64,000 bases of DNA from NCBI GenBank assembly GCA_020851455.1, contig JADZCT010000020.1, positions 289,364 through 353,363 on the forward strand, given 5' to 3'. The translations under genes were made by a program, and so were the position numbers. The notes beneath the pieces were generated by a model. The model was not told the DNA's origin, ran no database searches, and worked only from the letters and a program-made list of their open reading frames with translations. Positions within the stretch are counted from its first letter, which is position 1; each line of letters begins with the position of its first letter. Positions 53,752 to 61,579 of this stretch are shown here, in pieces. Source of the DNA: Gemmatimonadaceae bacterium. Lineage in GTDB: Bacteria; Gemmatimonadota; Gemmatimonadetes; Gemmatimonadales; Gemmatimonadaceae.

Positions 53752-56700
53752 ATGTGCGGCATCATCGGCGTGGTGAGCAGCAGCGCGTCAGCGTGGCGCG
53801 CGCGGCTCGTGACTGCGCGCGACATGATGGGCCACCGTGGGCCGGATGGCGCCGGCCTGTGGGGATCGCCCGGAGTGCTCCTGGGAGCGCGGCGCCTGGC
53901 GATAGTTGACCGCTCGCCCGGCGGCCAGCAGCCGATGGCGTCGCCCGACGGGCGGGTCGCGATCGTGCACAACGGCGAGGCGTACAACTTCCAGATCCTG
54001 CGGAGGGAACTGGAACGTGAGTTCGCGTTTGTCTCGCGCACGGACACCGAAGTGCTCATGCACGGATATCGGCGCTGGGGGCTGCGCGGCCTCGTTGACA
54101 GGATCGAGGGGATGTTCGCGTTCGCGATCTGGGATGCGAGGCGACGCCGGCTGTCGGTGGCGCGGGACCGGGCCGGGCAGAAGCCGTTCTTCTACTGCCA
54201 CCGGGGCAGCGACTTTGCGTTCGCATCAACGGCCAGCGCCGTCGCCAGCCTGATGGGGCAGGAACCTGTACTGGATCCGCGCGCGCTTGACGCATTCCTC
54301 GTGTACCAGGCGGTGCCTGCGCCGCTCGGGATCTTCAAGGGGATGAGCCAGCTTCCGCCCGCGCACTGCCTGACGTTCGACGCCGAATCAGGCCTGTGCG
54401 CGACCGAGCGCTACTGGCGCCGCTCGTTCGTGCGGAAGACAGCCGAGACGGAGGCCGAGGTTGTTGATCACGTGGAGCAGCTCGTCCGGGAATCGGTGCG
54501 AAAGCGGCTCTTGGCCGACGTCTCCGTCGGAACGTTCCTCTCCGGCGGGGTTGACTCATCCATCATCACCGCGATCGCTGCGCAGGAGGCGGCGGGGCCG
54601 ATCGAGGCGGTGACGCTGGGATTCGAGAAGCCGGCGCTCGATGAGCGGCATTACGCGCGGATCGCTGCCCAGCGGGCGGGCGTACGCCTGCACGAGGAAG
54701 TCCTGCGCCCGGAATTGGTGGTGGACCTTCCGGCGATAGTGTGGCACTATGGCCAGCCCGTGGCGGATGTGTCAATCGTGCCGAACTACTACCTCGCAGC
54801 CGCGGCGCGGCGGCACATGGTCGTCGCGCTGAACGGAGATGGCGGCGACGAGCTGTTTGGCGGCTACCGACGCCCGTTGGTCGAACACGTCGTGGGCCCG
54901 TACCGGGAACGCGTGCCGGCCCGCGCGCGCACCGCGATCGCGCGCTGGGTGGACCGCTGCGGGGTTGACCGCTGGCCGCGGCTTGCGGTGGTTGCCCGCT
55001 CGGGTTCGATGCCAGCCGCCGACGCATTCACATATGACCGCGCATTCCGCCTGTGGCGCGTTGACGGCTACACGAGCGCGTTCAAAGCGGCATTGCACGA
55101 CTGGGACCCCGACTCGCTCTTCCGCGCCGCCTGGCACGAGGCGGAGTGCTCGAACGACGTGGATCGCACCCTCGCGGGCGACTTCGCCACATACCTGCCC
55201 GACCAGCTTCTCACGAAGGCCGACCGGTCGAGCATGGCTCATGGCCTGGAGGCGCGCTCCCCGATGCTCGATACCGCGCTGATGGAGTACGCGGCGTGCA
55301 TCCAGCCCGGCATGCACTTCGCGGGCCTGGAGACGAAGCGGATCCTGAAGCGCGTTGCAGAGCGTTTTGTGCCGGGCAGCGCCGCGCACCGGCGAAAGCG
55401 CGGATTCGTGATGCCGGCGTCGGCGTGGCTGCGCGGGGAAGTCGCCGAGTATGCCAGGGCCGCGCTCGACAACCGGACGTTCTTCGATCGGGGGTGGATG
55501 GATCCCGGCTTCATCCGCAGGATGCTGGACGAGCACTTCGCCGGCAGACGCGACTGGGGCGAGCAGATGTTCACGCTGCTGGTGCTCGAGGTGTGGGCCC
55601 GCATCGTGCTGGACCGAACGCTCGACCGCGACTCCACGCTCGACGCCGTGCTCTCCAGGCCGCAGCGCGGCCGGCGGTATGCGCTGCGCACGCTGCAGGT
55701 GGGAATGGAATGGTTCAGCGAGAGGCCGAGCGGCCTGAACCGCGTGTACAAGGAACTCGTTGATCACCTGCCAGCCGCAGGCGTGGGCGTGCGCGGACTC
55801 GTCGCCGGGTCGGACGCAGTGGCGAGGGAGTCACTCGGTATCGTGCGGGGCATCGCTCCCGAATCACGCCCGCTCCTGGGCCGGCTAGTCGCGCTGATGC
55901 GGGAAGGCCGTGCGATGCTGCGGGGCGATCCTGCCTGCCTCGCAGTGATACACTTTGCGCTCTACGGACTGCCGCTGCTTCCGGCGCTCCGTCGGCGTCG
56001 CTTCGTGGTCCACTTCCAGGGGCCGTGGGGCCTCGAGGGCCGGGCGGAGCGCCAGTCCCGGCTCACCGTCGCGGTCAAGACGCTCTCCGAACGCGTGGTG
56101 TACCGGCGCGCAGCGTCACTCATCGTGCTGTCGCACCCTTTCGGCCGGATCCTCGAAGAGCGGTTCGGCGTGCCGCGCGAGCGCATTCATGTGATTCCGG
56201 GCGGGGTAGACGCAGACCACTTCGCCATTAAGGAGTCACGCGCCGAAGCGCGGCGGCTGCTCGGATGGCCAGCGGACAGGAGGATAGTGCTCGGCGTGCG
56301 CCGCCTGGCGCACCGCATGGGGCTCGATGATCTCATCGCCGCCGCGGAACTCCTGCGCGCCGAGGTGCCCGATGCGCTCGTGATGATCGCCGGCAGGGGA
56401 GTGCTCGGCGGTGCGCTCGCGCAGGCCATCGAGCGCCGCGGCCTCCAGAACCATGTGCGGATGCTGGGGTTCGTTCCCGATGACATGCTGCCGTACGCAT
56501 ACCGCGCGGCCGACCTCAGCGTCGTGCCGTCGGTCGCGCTCGAGGGCTTCGGCCTGATCGTCGCGGAGTCGCTGGCGGCGGGAACGCCCGCGCTCGTGAC
56601 TCCTGTGGGTGGGCTTCCCGAGGCCGTCGGGTCCCTCTCGCCGCACCTGGTGCTGCCCGCAACCGGAGCGGCGGCGCTCGCGGCCGGCATGGCGGGTATC

Positions 56701-56823
56701 CTGACGGGCAGGGTTCGCGCGCCATCGGCCGACGAGTGCGCGAGGTATGCGCGGGAACACTACGACTGGCCCGTCATCGCGCGACGGGTAGCCGCGGTGT
56801 ACGAAGAGGCAGCCGGCCGGTGA
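53752..56823 (+). CDS. asparagine synthetase (glutamine-hydrolysing) fused to a GT4 glycosyltransferase
   Basis: The protein has 1023 residues. The first part (about 1-640) is a full AsnB: Cys2 nucleophile (MCGIIGVV), HRGPDGAG, HNGEAYNF in the glutaminase domain, and SGGVDSS (264-270) with NGDGGDELFGGYRR in the synthetase domain. The second part (about 647-1023) starts with LQVGMEWFSERPSGLNRVYK, a normal GT4 N-terminus, and includes VIPGGVDADHFAI and EGFGLIVAESLAAGTPALV. AsnB homologues in polysaccharide clusters are thought to amidate uronic acids or similar carboxyls; here the amidation and sugar transfer would be tethered. The start was set at the ATG giving Cys2, since the nucleophile must be N-terminal after Met removal. 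Confidence 0.9.
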   Translation: MCGIIGVVSSSASAWRARLVTARDMMGHRGPDGAGLWGSPGVLLGARRLAIVDRSPGGQQPMASPDGRVAIVHNGEAYNFQILRRELEREFAFVSRTDTEVLMHGYRRWGLRGLVDRIEGMFAFAIWDARRRRLSVARDRAGQKPFFYCHRGSDFAFASTASAVASLMGQEPVLDPRALDAFLVYQAVPAPLGIFKGMSQLPPAHCLTFDAESGLCATERYWRRSFVRKTAETEAEVVDHVEQLVRESVRKRLLADVSVGTFLSGGVDSSIITAIAAQEAAGPIEAVTLGFEKPALDERHYARIAAQRAGVRLHEEVLRPELVVDLPAIVWHYGQPVADVSIVPNYYLAAAARRHMVVALNGDGGDELFGGYRRPLVEHVVGPYRERVPARARTAIARWVDRCGVDRWPRLAVVARSGSMPAADAFTYDRAFRLWRVDGYTSAFKAALHDWDPDSLFRAAWHEAECSNDVDRTLAGDFATYLPDQLLTKADRSSMAHGLEARSPMLDTALMEYAACIQPGMHFAGLETKRILKRVAERFVPGSAAHRRKRGFVMPASAWLRGEVAEYARAALDNRTFFDRGWMDPGFIRRMLDEHFAGRRDWGEQMFTLLVLEVWARIVLDRTLDRDSTLDAVLSRPQRGRRYALRTLQVGMEWFSERPSGLNRVYKELVDHLPAAGVGVRGLVAGSDAVARESLGIVRGIAPESRPLLGRLVALMREGRAMLRGDPACLAVIHFALYGLPLLPALRRRRFVVHFQGPWGLEGRAERQSRLTVAVKTLSERVVYRRAASLIVLSHPFGRILEERFGVPRERIHVIPGGVDADHFAIKESRAEARRLLGWPADRRIVLGVRRLAHRMGLDDLIAAAELLRAEVPDALVMIAGRGVLGGALAQAIERRGLQNHVRMLGFVPDDMLPYAYRAADLSVVPSVALEGFGLIVAESLAAGTPALVTPVGGLPEAVGSLSPHLVLPATGAAALAAGMAGILTGRVRAPSADECARYAREHYDWPVIARRVAAVYEEAAGR

Positions 56824-57965
56824 CGCCTCCGCGCGTGCTGTTCGTGGATCACGCGGGCGTCCTGGGCGGCGCGGAGCTTTCGCTGCTCGACGTCATCGCC
56901 GCCTTTGGGGGGTCCGCGGGTGTGGTCCTGCTTCAGGACGGGCCGTTTCGCGCGCTTCTCGAATCTCGCGGCGTGTCCGTGGAGGTCGAACCGCTCAAGG
57001 CGCTTGGAGGCGTGCGGAAGGGAAGCGTGCTGCCGTCACCCGCGGCGCTGCTGGACGCATGGCGCCTGGCAGCCCGGCTCGCCTGGCGGGCCAGGGGATT
57101 CGACGTGCTTTACGCGAACTCGCAGAAGGCGTTCATCGTAGCCGCCATTGCGGCTTCCCGCGCGCGCATTCCGCTCGTGTGGCACCTGCGCGATATCCTG
57201 GCACCTCCGCACTTCAGCCGTTCGACGATCCGGGCAGCGGTGTGGCTGGCAAACCGGAAGGCGGCTGTGGTGATAGCGAACTCCCGCGCAACCGCCCGTG
57301 CTTTCGTTGGCGCGGGCGGCAGGCCTGCGCTCGTCCGCGTGGTGTACAACGGGATTGACGCCGCCCCATTCGACGCCGTCGCTCCATCCACGGCCGCCGC
57401 GCTGCGTGCTGAACTCGCGCCTCCGGGTGCATTCACCGTCGTTCACGTGGGCCGGTTCCATCACTGGAAAGGGCAGCATGTGCTGGTCGAGGCGGTTGCG
57501 CGCGAGCCGCGTGCGGTAGCGTGGTTAGCCGGCGCGCCGCTCTTCGGGGAGGAATCCTACGCCGAAGAATTGAAGCGCACGGCGGAGCGGCTCGGCGTGG
57601 CCGGGCGAGTGCGGTTCCTCGGGTTCCGCGACGACATCCCCGCCCTCATGCGCGCGGCGGACGCCGTCGTGCACTCGTCGGTGTATCCGGAGCCGTTCGG
57701 ACGGGTCGTCGTGGAGGGAATGCTTGCCGGACGCCCGGTGATTGCCGCGGATGCTGGCGGCGTAAGTGAAATCGTGGCCGGCGAAGAGACGGGCATCCTG
57801 GTGCCGCCTGGCGACGCAGCCGCCCTCGCGGCGGCGATCTCGCGGCTCATTGACGACCCTGCGTCCGGGGCAGCCATGGCAGTGAGGGCGCGCGCGTACG
57901 CGCGCAACAACTTTACTGTTGAGGCGATGCAGCGCGGCGTGCTCGCTGCGCTGGGTTCACTGTAG
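56820..57965 (+). CDS. glycosyltransferase family 4
   Basis: The 381-residue GT-B protein has DHAGVLGGAELSLLDVIAAF, the donor domain VVHVGRFHHWKGQHVLVEA and PEPFGRVVVEGMLAGRPVIA. Its substrate is unknown. The GTG start overlaps the previous stop (GTGA). This is the last gene of the polysaccharide cluster. It is followed by a 14-bp GC-rich palindrome at 57975-57988, which may form part of a termination structure but has no T-run. Confidence 0.9.
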   Translation: MTPPRVLFVDHAGVLGGAELSLLDVIAAFGGSAGVVLLQDGPFRALLESRGVSVEVEPLKALGGVRKGSVLPSPAALLDAWRLAARLAWRARGFDVLYANSQKAFIVAAIAASRARIPLVWHLRDILAPPHFSRSTIRAAVWLANRKAAVVIANSRATARAFVGAGGRPALVRVVYNGIDAAPFDAVAPSTAAALRAELAPPGAFTVVHVGRFHHWKGQHVLVEAVAREPRAVAWLAGAPLFGEESYAEELKRTAERLGVAGRVRFLGFRDDIPALMRAADAVVHSSVYPEPFGRVVVEGMLAGRPVIAADAGGVSEIVAGEETGILVPPGDAAALAAAISRLIDDPASGAAMAVRARAYARNNFTVEAMQRGVLAALGSL

Positions 57966-58023
57966 CGGCAACCGGCCCGCCGGCGGGCGACGTGAGTGCA
58001 GCGCCCGCTGCCAGGCGCTCGAA

Positions 58024-58105
58024 TCGGCTAACGCGCTCTCGGAAGGCGGAACCCGCCGTACCCCTCGGCTAACGCGCTCCCGGAAGGCGGAACCCGCCGT
58101 ACCCC
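58024..58105. repeat. 41-bp tandem duplication covering the end of a beta-barrel gene
   Basis: Two 41-bp copies (58024-58064 and 58065-58105) differ at a single base. The right-hand copy contains the last codons and stop of the minus-strand gene ending at 58069. The left-hand copy repeats that terminal coding segment and stop just downstream of the gene. Confidence 0.9.
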
Positions 58106-58881
58106 ACCACGATGCGTACCGTGCCGCCCGTGGGGCCGGCGTCCGGGCCGCCGTACACGCCGTGCCCGCGGTACTTCCAAGTCGTCCGATTCGGGCTGAT
58201 CGCGCTTGCGAGGCGCAGGCCGATGGTGAGGCCATGCGTGCTCGCGCCGCTTCGCAGGAAGAGGTAGTCCAGCGCGATACCGGGCTGAACGATCACGTAG
58301 CGGCCCTGCACGGTGCTCTCGAGCCCGGGCGAGGCGATGATCTCGTCGAACGTCGGATCGGGGAGCGGATTTCCACCCGGACTGCCGCCCTGGCTCTGCA
58401 GGGTTAGCTTCGCGGTTCCCGCGCCAATGCCGACGAATGGCGCGATGTTCAGCTTCCAGGTTGTCCAGAGCGCGTAACCGACCGTTCCCATCGCATACGA
58501 CGTGGTAAGCTGGTTGGTCTTGCCCATCGGGCTCGATTCGGAGCCCATGTCGGCGCTGTTGTATTCCGCGCCAAGGAGCAGGCGGTCGTACACAACGCCG
58601 TAGCCGCCAAGCCCTACGCTGTATCCGTCGTTCGACAGTGCGAAAAAGCCAGGCCGGTTTCTCGGGTCCAGGTCCGTTCGCGCGAAGTGCTCGTTCAGTC
58701 GCGAGACATCCATGTGCATGCTGCCTGCGGAAAAGAACACCATGCTGAACGCTGCCGGCGAATCCCGCCTGGTGTCCCTGGCGTCTTGAGCGCGCATCGT
58801 GGCTGGCACGACACCCGCTGCTCCAGCGAGTATGAGCATCGCCGCCGTCACTCCACCAACCTTGGGTGTCTTCGCGAGCAT
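58069..58881 (-). CDS. predicted outer-membrane beta-barrel protein, unknown function
   Basis: The 270-residue protein has a signal peptide (AAMLILAGAAGVVPATMRAQ). Alternating hydrophobic strands follow, with Gly/aromatic motifs (YSVGLGGYGVVYDRLLLGAE, VGYALWTTWKLNIAPFVGIG), which indicates a small barrel. No family was recognised. It stands alone between the polysaccharide cluster and a hypothetical gene. Its last codons lie within a 41-bp tandem duplication, so a single-base deletion or slippage there would swap in the identical downstream end. Confidence 0.65.
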   Translation of the reverse strand: MLAKTPKVGGVTAAMLILAGAAGVVPATMRAQDARDTRRDSPAAFSMVFFSAGSMHMDVSRLNEHFARTDLDPRNRPGFFALSNDGYSVGLGGYGVVYDRLLLGAEYNSADMGSESSPMGKTNQLTTSYAMGTVGYALWTTWKLNIAPFVGIGAGTAKLTLQSQGGSPGGNPLPDPTFDEIIASPGLESTVQGRYVIVQPGIALDYLFLRSGASTHGLTIGLRLASAISPNRTTWKYRGHGVYGGPDAGPTGGTVRIVVGYGGFRLPGAR

Positions 58882-59037
58882 CTATCGAAACGCTCCGTTG
58901 ATGATCCAGAAACTGTACGCTACAAGATATTGCGACAGTGCTTCTGGCGTACGGACGCCGGATCGCTCTGGAAAGTCACCCCGGCGTAATGCCATCCGGC
59001 GAGCCGGCACGGCCGCGTAACTGGCTAGATTGGATAC

Positions 59038-59535
59038 ATGCCCCTCGTCTCATTCGACCGACTTCCCGATGACGCCCGGGTTTGGGTGTTTGGCGCCGCT
59101 GCTCCCATAGACGACGTTGACTCGCAGAAGCTGCTTGGAGCGGTGGATGGCTTCCTGATGCAGTGGGCTGCACACGGCGCCCCGCTCACCAGTGGCCGTG
59201 ACTGGCGTGACGACCGCTTCCTGGTGGTCGGCGTGGATCAGCGAACCGAAGGCGCCTCCGGGTGCTCGATTGACGGGCTCTTTCGAACGCTCCAGGGCCT
59301 GGAGCGCGCCATTGGGACGACCCTGGTCGGCGGCGGCAGGGTGTATTTCCGTGGCGCCGAAGGGTTTGTTCACTCCGTTACGCGCGCCGAGTTCGAGGCA
59401 ATGGGGCGGCGTGCCGAGTTGAACGGTGACACGATTGTGTTCGATACGACGGTCGAGACGGCCGGAGCGTACCGCAGCGCGTTCGAACGCGCCGCCTCCG
59501 CGAGCTGGCACGCGACGCTGCTTCCCGCGGGCTGA
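59038..59535 (+). CDS. conserved hypothetical protein
   Basis: The 165-residue soluble protein opens with LPDDARVWVFGAAAPIDD and contains QWAAHGAPLTSGRDWRDDRF and ASGCSIDGLFRTLQGLE. I recall similar short proteins in Bacteroidota and Gemmatimonadota, sometimes labelled as ABC transporter ATPases without any ATPase motif; none is present here. The Cys in SGCSID is embedded in the most conserved-looking segment. The function is unknown. It is convergent with the CDGSH gene. Confidence 0.7.
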   Translation: MPLVSFDRLPDDARVWVFGAAAPIDDVDSQKLLGAVDGFLMQWAAHGAPLTSGRDWRDDRFLVVGVDQRTEGASGCSIDGLFRTLQGLERAIGTTLVGGGRVYFRGAEGFVHSVTRAEFEAMGRRAELNGDTIVFDTTVETAGAYRSAFERAASASWHATLLPAG

Positions 59536-59556
59536 TCGTCCGCGGGTAACGGTCAG

Positions 59557-59829
59557 TCAGCCCGCGGTCGGTGGATCCGGCGGATCCACGAAGCCGCAGG
59601 TCTTGTGGCTTCCGTCGCAGAACGGCTTGTTCTTCGAGTGGCCGCACCGACAGAGCGCAACGTTTGGCTTCCCTGTTGGGCGGGGAATCGCGACTCCTTC
59701 GTGGTTGACCAGCTCGAAATTGCCGGTAACGAGCAACGATCCGTTCTTCCGGACCTTTATGGTTACGCGTCCGTCAGCGGCGTGTGGATCTGGCTGCGGG
59801 GAAATGCTGGGCGACGCTGGGTCTGTCAT
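59557..59829 (-). CDS. CDGSH iron-sulfur domain protein
   Basis: The 90-residue protein has the exact mitoNEET-type 2Fe-2S binding motif CRCGHSKNKPFCDGSH (three Cys and one His). The N-terminal half fits a small beta-strand region (ITIKVRKNGSLLVTG-like). Bacterial members are redox or Fe-S carriers of largely unknown role. A TATTAT box lies about 50 nt upstream on the minus strand, inside the transposase remnant, and could be its -10 element. Confidence 0.88.
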   Translation of the reverse strand: MTDPASPSISPQPDPHAADGRVTIKVRKNGSLLVTGNFELVNHEGVAIPRPTGKPNVALCRCGHSKNKPFCDGSHKTCGFVDPPDPPTAG

Positions 59830-59880
59830 GGGATTCCGCTGGTAATGACGGCCGGGTTAGAGCCGGCGCGGTGATGTGTA

Positions 59881-60054
59881 TAATACGCCGGCCCAGCTCT
59901 CGGTCGACTCCCGCTGCCCACTGTTGACGGCCAGGACCATTCTCCGGCCCTCGGCATCCGCGCCGATCAGCACGAGAAGCGCCGCCTTGCTAGTGTCCAA
60001 CCCCGCCTTGACGTACACGCCGTCGGCCCAGAGAGAGAAGTGGTCCCGCTTGTC
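59881..60054 (-). pseudogene. remnant of an IS256/Mutator-type transposase
   Basis: Minus-strand translation gives about 58 residues (FSLWADGVYVKAGLDTSKAA, LLVLIGADAEGRRMVLAV, GQRESTESWAGVL) that match the central part of IS256-family transposases. That part includes the WADG-x-Y region bearing a DDE aspartate. Both ends are missing. The fragment ends about 20 bp before the left end of the IS3-type element, and the N-terminal half is not found on the other side, so the remnant was truncated rather than simply split. Confidence 0.75.
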
Positions 60055-60073
60055 TGTACAGCCTGAGGCTGGG

Positions 60074-61284
60074 TGATAACTGGATGGGCGAGCGGGTTAT
60101 GCCGCAGCCGGCAGTGGCCGTGGCGTGAAATAGGCTTCTTCGGGGGTGCGGTCGGCAAGGCTTGAGTGCGGCCGGGCCGTGTTGTACTGCGTGAGGTACC
60201 GGCCGATCCCGGCCCGCGCCTCGGACACCGAGGTATATGCGTGCAGGTAGACCTCCTCGTACTTGATCGAGCGCCAGAAGCGTTCGACGAAGATGTTGTC
60301 GCGCCAGCAGCCCTGACCATCCATGCTGATCGCGATGCCGTGCTCCTGCAGCAGCCCGGTGAAGGCGCTGCTCGTGAATTGACTGCCCTGATCCGTGTTG
60401 AAGATCTCCGGCCGGCCATACTGCGCCAGCGCTTCTTCGACGGCCTCGAGGCAGAACTCCGTGTCGAGCGTCACCGACGTGCGCCAACTGAGCACGCGGC
60501 GGCTCGCCCAGTCCATGACGGCGGCGAGGAAAAGGAAGCCGCGGGCCATCGGGATGTACGTGATGTCCATCGCCCACACCTGGTTCGGCGCCGTGATGGC
60601 CCGGCCGCGCAGCAGGTACGGAAACACCGGGTGCGCCCGGTGCCGTTTGCTCGTCCCCGGTTGCGGCGCGATGGCGCGGATGCCCATGCGGCGCATGAGC
60701 GTCGTCACGTGGCGGCGTCCGACGTCCACACCGTCCCGGCGCACCAGGCGGCGCAGCATCCGGGCCCCGGCGAAGGGGAAATCCAGATGCAGCGCATCCA
60801 GCCGCCGCACCAGCGCGAGATCCGCCTCGGACACGGGCCGCGGCACGTAGTACACGCTGCTCCGGCTGAGCCCCAGGGCTGCCTGCCGCGCGATCGGCAG
60901 CGGGTGGGTCCGGTCGATCATCGCCTGGCGCTCAGTCACCCGGCCTTGGTGAGCGCGCGATCTAAAAAAATCGTTCTCGAGCGTCAGCTCGCCGATCTTC
61001 GCATGCAGCGTCTTCACGTCCACCGGCGATTCGGCGGGGCGCCCGTCGGCGAAGACGTCGGCGGCGCCGCGCAGCAACTGCTCGCGCCACTGGCCGATCT
61101 GGTGGGGGTGCACGTCAAAGCGCTGCGCCAGCTCGGCGAGCGTGGCCTCGCCCTTCACGGCCGCCAAGGCGACCTTGGCTTTGAAGGCGGGGGAGTGATT
61201 CCGGCGGGGACGACGGGGCATGGACAAGACTCCTGGGGCGATGGGCGAAAGATCGCCCGGTCAGCCCGCCTGTCCAGTTATCCA
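60074..61284 (-). mobile_element. IS3-family insertion sequence, about 1.21 kb
   Basis: The ends form imperfect inverted repeats of about 22 bp. The left begins TGATAACTGGATGGGCGAGC at 60074; the right, read inward on the minus strand from 61284, begins TGGATAACTGGACAGGCGGG. They begin with TG and end with CA as in IS3 elements. One long transposase gene fills the element. No clear 3-5 bp target duplication is visible, which suggests an old insertion or a deleted flank. Confidence 0.8.
60097..61227 (-). CDS. IS3-family transposase, OrfA and OrfB in one frame
   Basis: The 376-residue protein has an N-terminal helix-turn-helix part (OrfA-like: FKAKVALAAVKGEATLAELA). This is followed from about residue 103 by an OrfB-like part starting AMIDRTHPLPIARQAALGLS. 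The DDE integrase core shows WAMDITYIPMARG, IFNTDQGSQFTS and DNIFVERFWRSIKYEEVYL. In relatives the two parts are separate frames joined by ribosomal frameshifting. Here they are joined directly through a run of seven T (60964-60970 on the plus strand as A). The alternative frame after that run reads DRALTKAG then stop, the usual OrfA end. All catalytic residues look intact, so it may be active. Confidence 0.88.
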   Translation of the reverse strand: MSMPRRPRRNHSPAFKAKVALAAVKGEATLAELAQRFDVHPHQIGQWREQLLRGAADVFADGRPAESPVDVKTLHAKIGELTLENDFFRSRAHQGRVTERQAMIDRTHPLPIARQAALGLSRSSVYYVPRPVSEADLALVRRLDALHLDFPFAGARMLRRLVRRDGVDVGRRHVTTLMRRMGIRAIAPQPGTSKRHRAHPVFPYLLRGRAITAPNQVWAMDITYIPMARGFLFLAAVMDWASRRVLSWRTSVTLDTEFCLEAVEEALAQYGRPEIFNTDQGSQFTSSAFTGLLQEHGIAISMDGQGCWRDNIFVERFWRSIKYEEVYLHAYTSVSEARAGIGRYLTQYNTARPHSSLADRTPEEAYFTPRPLPAAA

Positions 61285-61579
61285 CTCTTTGCAAAATTGC
61301 GGAGCCACTTCTCAGGCCCACGGCCCTGCGTTCAGCTTACGTCTGGAGAACGAACAAGGGAACGTCACCGCGGTCCGCGTTCCGCGGTTTGTCATCTGAA
61401 GACGCCGGGCGCGCATTGGCTCGGGTGTGTCAGCGACGATAGCTCTCAGTACACGCCTTCTTGCGTCCATCCGCGAATAAATCCGTTCCGGTTTGATTAG
61501 CCGCGTTTGCTGGGGTAACTTCTGCATGGAGCTGCGAGCCTGAGATTTGTCGCCATCCCCCTCAAGTGCGCGAGGGCTC
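61285..61579. other. intergenic stretch without a recognisable gene
   Basis: This 295-bp stretch lies between the IS3-family element and the protease pseudogene. No convincing coding frame, RNA gene or repeat is visible. GC content is lower than in the first 60 kb. It probably contains the promoter of the downstream lipoprotein gene; no clear -35/-10 pair was identified. Confidence 0.5.

Noticed and set aside
60069..61289. target-site duplication flanking the IS3-type element
   Set aside because: The bases just outside the two ends (ctggg and ctctt) do not match, so no duplication can be claimed.
60166..61500. 444-codon plus-strand frame over the IS3-type element
   Set aside because: Antisense to the transposase; translation shows only composition bias.
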